64,000 nt of DNA from Pipra filicauda (Eukaryota; Chordata; Aves; Passeriformes; Pipridae): contig NW_024104889.1 of assembly GCF_003945595.2 (NCBI RefSeq), positions 1 to 64,000 of the forward strand, given 5' to 3'. Of this stretch, positions 61,301 to 64,000 are shown one piece after another. The translations under genes were made by a program, and so were the position numbers. The notes beneath the pieces are model-generated. The model was not told where the DNA came from, ran no database searches, and saw only the letters and a program-made list of their open reading frames with translations. The first letter of the stretch is position 1. Each line of letters starts with the position of its first letter.

Positions 61301-64000
61301 AGGTTAATCCATGTTTGAAGGGGCCCTGAGGAAGCCCCCTGAGCCCCACGAGCTGGCAGGAGGGGCCCTTCTGGGAGACCAGAACCCTCCGTCCCGCTGT
61401 GTTTCGGGCGCAATTTGTGACCGGCTGGAGAATCCTCTGGGACACGAGGTGCTCCAAGAGGGCAATGGGCTCCCTTACTGGCTCTTCTACTGCACATGGA
61501 ACAGGTTCACTGTTGGGTGAACCTGTTGGGTTCACTGTCGCTGCCCCAGAGCCTCCCTTTTCACCCCAAAAGGAGCAGATGTGCCGGTGAAGGGCCGGGG
61601 GAGCGCGGCTGCCGCGGCTCTGCGGCACAGCTCAGCCTCCGCCCGCTGCTCCGGGACACGACCCGCATTAAAGCTGCCTCTGCATATTTTAAGGTGTGAT
61701 TAGGGATTCTGCAGCCTCGGCACAGCATCCCTGAGATGAGAGAGGAAAAGAACACAGCGATTTCTTCAAATGCAGGGGGGCTATTTCTTCCCGGGAACTG
61801 CTGCAGCACCGGGAACGGCCACGAAACCCCGCCGAGGGCTCGTTCCAGAACAGTCCCTCACCAGGGCAGAAAGGGAAAAGCTGCTGCCAAACCTCACTGC
61901 AGCGCCAGAGCAGGAGCCAGAGGCACAGCCCTGATGTTTCTGGGAAAACCCCAACTAGAGAGGAACTGACAGGAGCTGAACTTACCTCCTCTACGTGCAC
62001 GTTCCACCCCTTTGTGCGAGGCAGCAGCTACTTCACACACACAAAACCAACCCACAGATATCTCATCAACCAGCTCTGGGAGGTTTCCAGTGAAACACCC
62101 AGCAGAGCCTTAGTGAGCATCTCCACTGCAGCTTCCAGAGACCTTTTCCCAGTCATATTCCAGCGTGGCACACGCAGGGGGACACTGCAAGAGTCTAAAA
62201 TACACATAACCACTCTTTGTGGATAAACAGGGCTTCAATGCCCCTTAAAACAACCCCAGAACAGCAGCAGGGGTGGCTGTTTATTTACAAATTGGCTTTT
62301 AAAATAGCTGGCCGACAAGGGTTTTAACACCTCAAAGGTGATGGGGGGAGGCTTTTCAGATTTAAATGTTTTAAAGTTTTCTATGGGCAACGGGTACTGC
62401 AGAACTCAGAGCTGGGTCAAACACTTTAAAAGCGTTAGGACGCCAAATCAAGGCTCGGTTTTCACAATATGTTATTTCAAATGTTACATTTAGGTGTTAT
62501 CCACAAGAACACTGCGAATAAGAACAGTTCCTGGCTGTCCCTGTGTGGAAGGGACAAACTGCTCTTGCACACACGTGGCAGCTCCCGTGGCTCCCACAAG
62601 GGCAGTGTGTGCACAGCCAAGTGTCCTTGGGCATTACAGAGTTCCACCTACACACATTCCCAATTTCCAGGTTAAACCACATCACCCTTTCCTGACAAAA
62701 ATTTAAAAAATTCCCAACCCACATAAAACAGACCCCCCAGGAGATTGTGGTGACGCTCTCACGGGTCTCTGCATCCTGCTGCAGCATCCCTGGTCCCCAC
62801 AGCTGTCCTGGGAAGGCAGCAGGGTTAAAGCCAGGAAGCTTCTCCACCTGCAGGACAGCAGAAAGCAGGAAAAGCAGCAGGGAAAGGGAGAGAGAAAGGG
62901 AACTGCCAGCTCCCTGTCCGTGTGTCCTGCTGCACCAGGCACAGCAGTGACCGCCCGGGGCCGTTTGTAACCTCCTTTCTCCAGGGGAGGGAGGGAGGGG
63001 GGGGGGGAAAGAACAGCAAGAAACGAGGAATTCTAACACAGGGTTAGGATGCAGCCCTCGGGAGCAGAGCAGGGAGAAGCCTGAGCAAGGGCCCTGCAGC
63101 AGAAAAGCCTTTGCTTTTCCTGCAAGGACACTCTGCAGCACGAGGCTCCCGGGCTCGAGTGGCCAGCGCTCGCTCGCCAGCTTGTCCAAGTGCCCGGGAA
63201 GTGCTGGGAACACCAACACAGCCATCCCTCGGGAAGCACAGCTCCTCATTAACACCAAATCAGCCAGAGGGGATTAGACATGTTTTCCTGCACGGAATGA
63301 ACCACCAGCGTTGTTGTGGGGCATTAAAAGCCGGGTCTGGCAGAGGCGGACGCGGCGGCTTCTTCCAGAGCCGCAGGATCCGTGTGGAGGCCGGTGGGTC
63401 CTTTGGCATCCAGGCTCCTATTTGGAATTTGGAAAGCTGTCCAGCCCTGTCTCCATGTGACAGACGAGGGTCTGTGGTTCACACGTGCTCCCACTGCAGA
63501 GCAGCGCCGGCGTTCCAAGAACTGCCAAGGAATCCCAGCCAGAGGAATGATAAAGATTTTAACTTACAGGAAATGCTGCTATTAAATAATATTTAAGTCT
63601 TAATTATATTTTAAACCAGCCATTTTATAAAAAAAGAAGTTCTATTACAGTGCTTTTGTAGTTAAAGGTCTGTCAACATTTCCATTTTAAACCTTCATTT
63701 CTAGGGGGTTTATAATTTGGCCATAAAAATTCATTCTAGGCTGGAACTTGGCAAACAGGGGCTCAGCCTAGGAGCAATATTTTTTATTATCCAATTTGGT
63801 TTAAATTGGTTTGGCCGTTTTTAAGTTATAGGAGTGTAAAAAATAAACGTTTACTGGTTTCAGATGCCTTCTCAAGCTTATTATTATTCAAAATTAGCTT
63901 TCCCCTCCCCACCTCCAAAAAATACCTTCAGCGAGAGGTGGGAGAGATCGTTTCACTCTGCTGACAATACAGGAGTTACAGCTCAAATTAATTCCCTCCT

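Larger units (their letters stand above)
47888..64000 (-). other. ATF7: ATF7 intron 1 / upstream region without recognised exons
   Basis: No open frame here matches ATF7 exon 1 or a neighbouring gene such as ATP5MC2. The stretch is moderate in GC with A/T-rich homeobox-like islands (TAATTA near 54225-54280, and 63560-63900), a MIR-like SINE at 54403, a CR1 piece at 56440 and a short minisatellite at 58070. The region is most simply the long first intron. I cannot exclude unrecognised noncoding exons. Confidence 0.6.

Noticed and set aside
48000..64000. Search for ATF7 exon 1 and ATP5MC2 coding exons
   Set aside because: No frame on either strand shows the expected zinc-finger cysteine motif or subunit c sequence, so none is reported.

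Overview
The window is vertebrate nuclear DNA, most likely from a bird and perhaps from a GC-rich passerine-type microchromosome. All recognisable genes are intron-containing orthologues of mammalian genes, the interspersed repeats are CR1 LINE 3' ends, and introns in the left 26 kb are short, very GC-rich and full of minisatellites. The gene order is PCBP2 (+), MAP3K12/DLK (-), TARBP2 (+), NPFF (-), ATF7 (-), which is the order I know from human 12q13.13. It is therefore a conserved syntenic block and not a mobile or prokaryotic-type system. The genus cannot be fixed from sequence alone.

Layout. 1-7.9 kb holds the 3' half of PCBP2: linker exons, the third KH domain, and two alternative C-terminal exons. 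One end is the canonical short PCBP2 tail. The other is a 109-residue tail that looks like the C-terminus of PCBP4. 7.9-16.4 kb holds MAP3K12 on the minus strand in 13 coding exons (785 codons plus stop, all splice phases consistent). 16.4-19.8 kb is its upstream region: tandem arrays of short palindromes, a CRE cluster and GC boxes, ending in a TARBP2 promoter with two inverted ZNF143-like motifs. 19.87-24.27 kb holds TARBP2 in nine coding exons (357 aa). 24.7-25.5 kb holds NPFF in three exons (112 aa). 26.5-47.9 kb holds ten coding exons of ATF7 on the minus strand with a roughly 4 kb 3' UTR. 48-64 kb shows no coding exon and is probably ATF7 intron 1, since the exon for the first ~16 residues was not found.

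Relations. PCBP2/MAP3K12 and TARBP2/NPFF are tail-to-tail pairs whose poly(A) signals lie about 75 and 145 bp apart. MAP3K12/TARBP2 are head-to-head. NPFF follows ATF7 on the same strand, the arrangement that gives ATF7-NPFF readthrough transcripts in human. The encoded proteins act in RNA binding (PCBP2), axonal stress MAPK signalling (DLK), small-RNA processing (TRBP), amidated neuropeptide signalling (NPFF) and stress-responsive transcription (ATF7). They are neighbours by ancestry and do not form one pathway, although DLK-JNK signalling and ATF7 can be connected.

Most noteworthy: the PCBP4-like alternative end of PCBP2; a NAGNAG acceptor in PCBP2; apparent loss of the first RFamide peptide in NPFF; five tandem copies of a TARBP2 exon end together with its donor; a GC-AG intron in ATF7; a MIR-like CORE-SINE in the ATF7 intron; palindrome arrays upstream of MAP3K12; and a 14-base exact match to a cDNA-cloning adaptor at 1321, which may flag an assembly problem.
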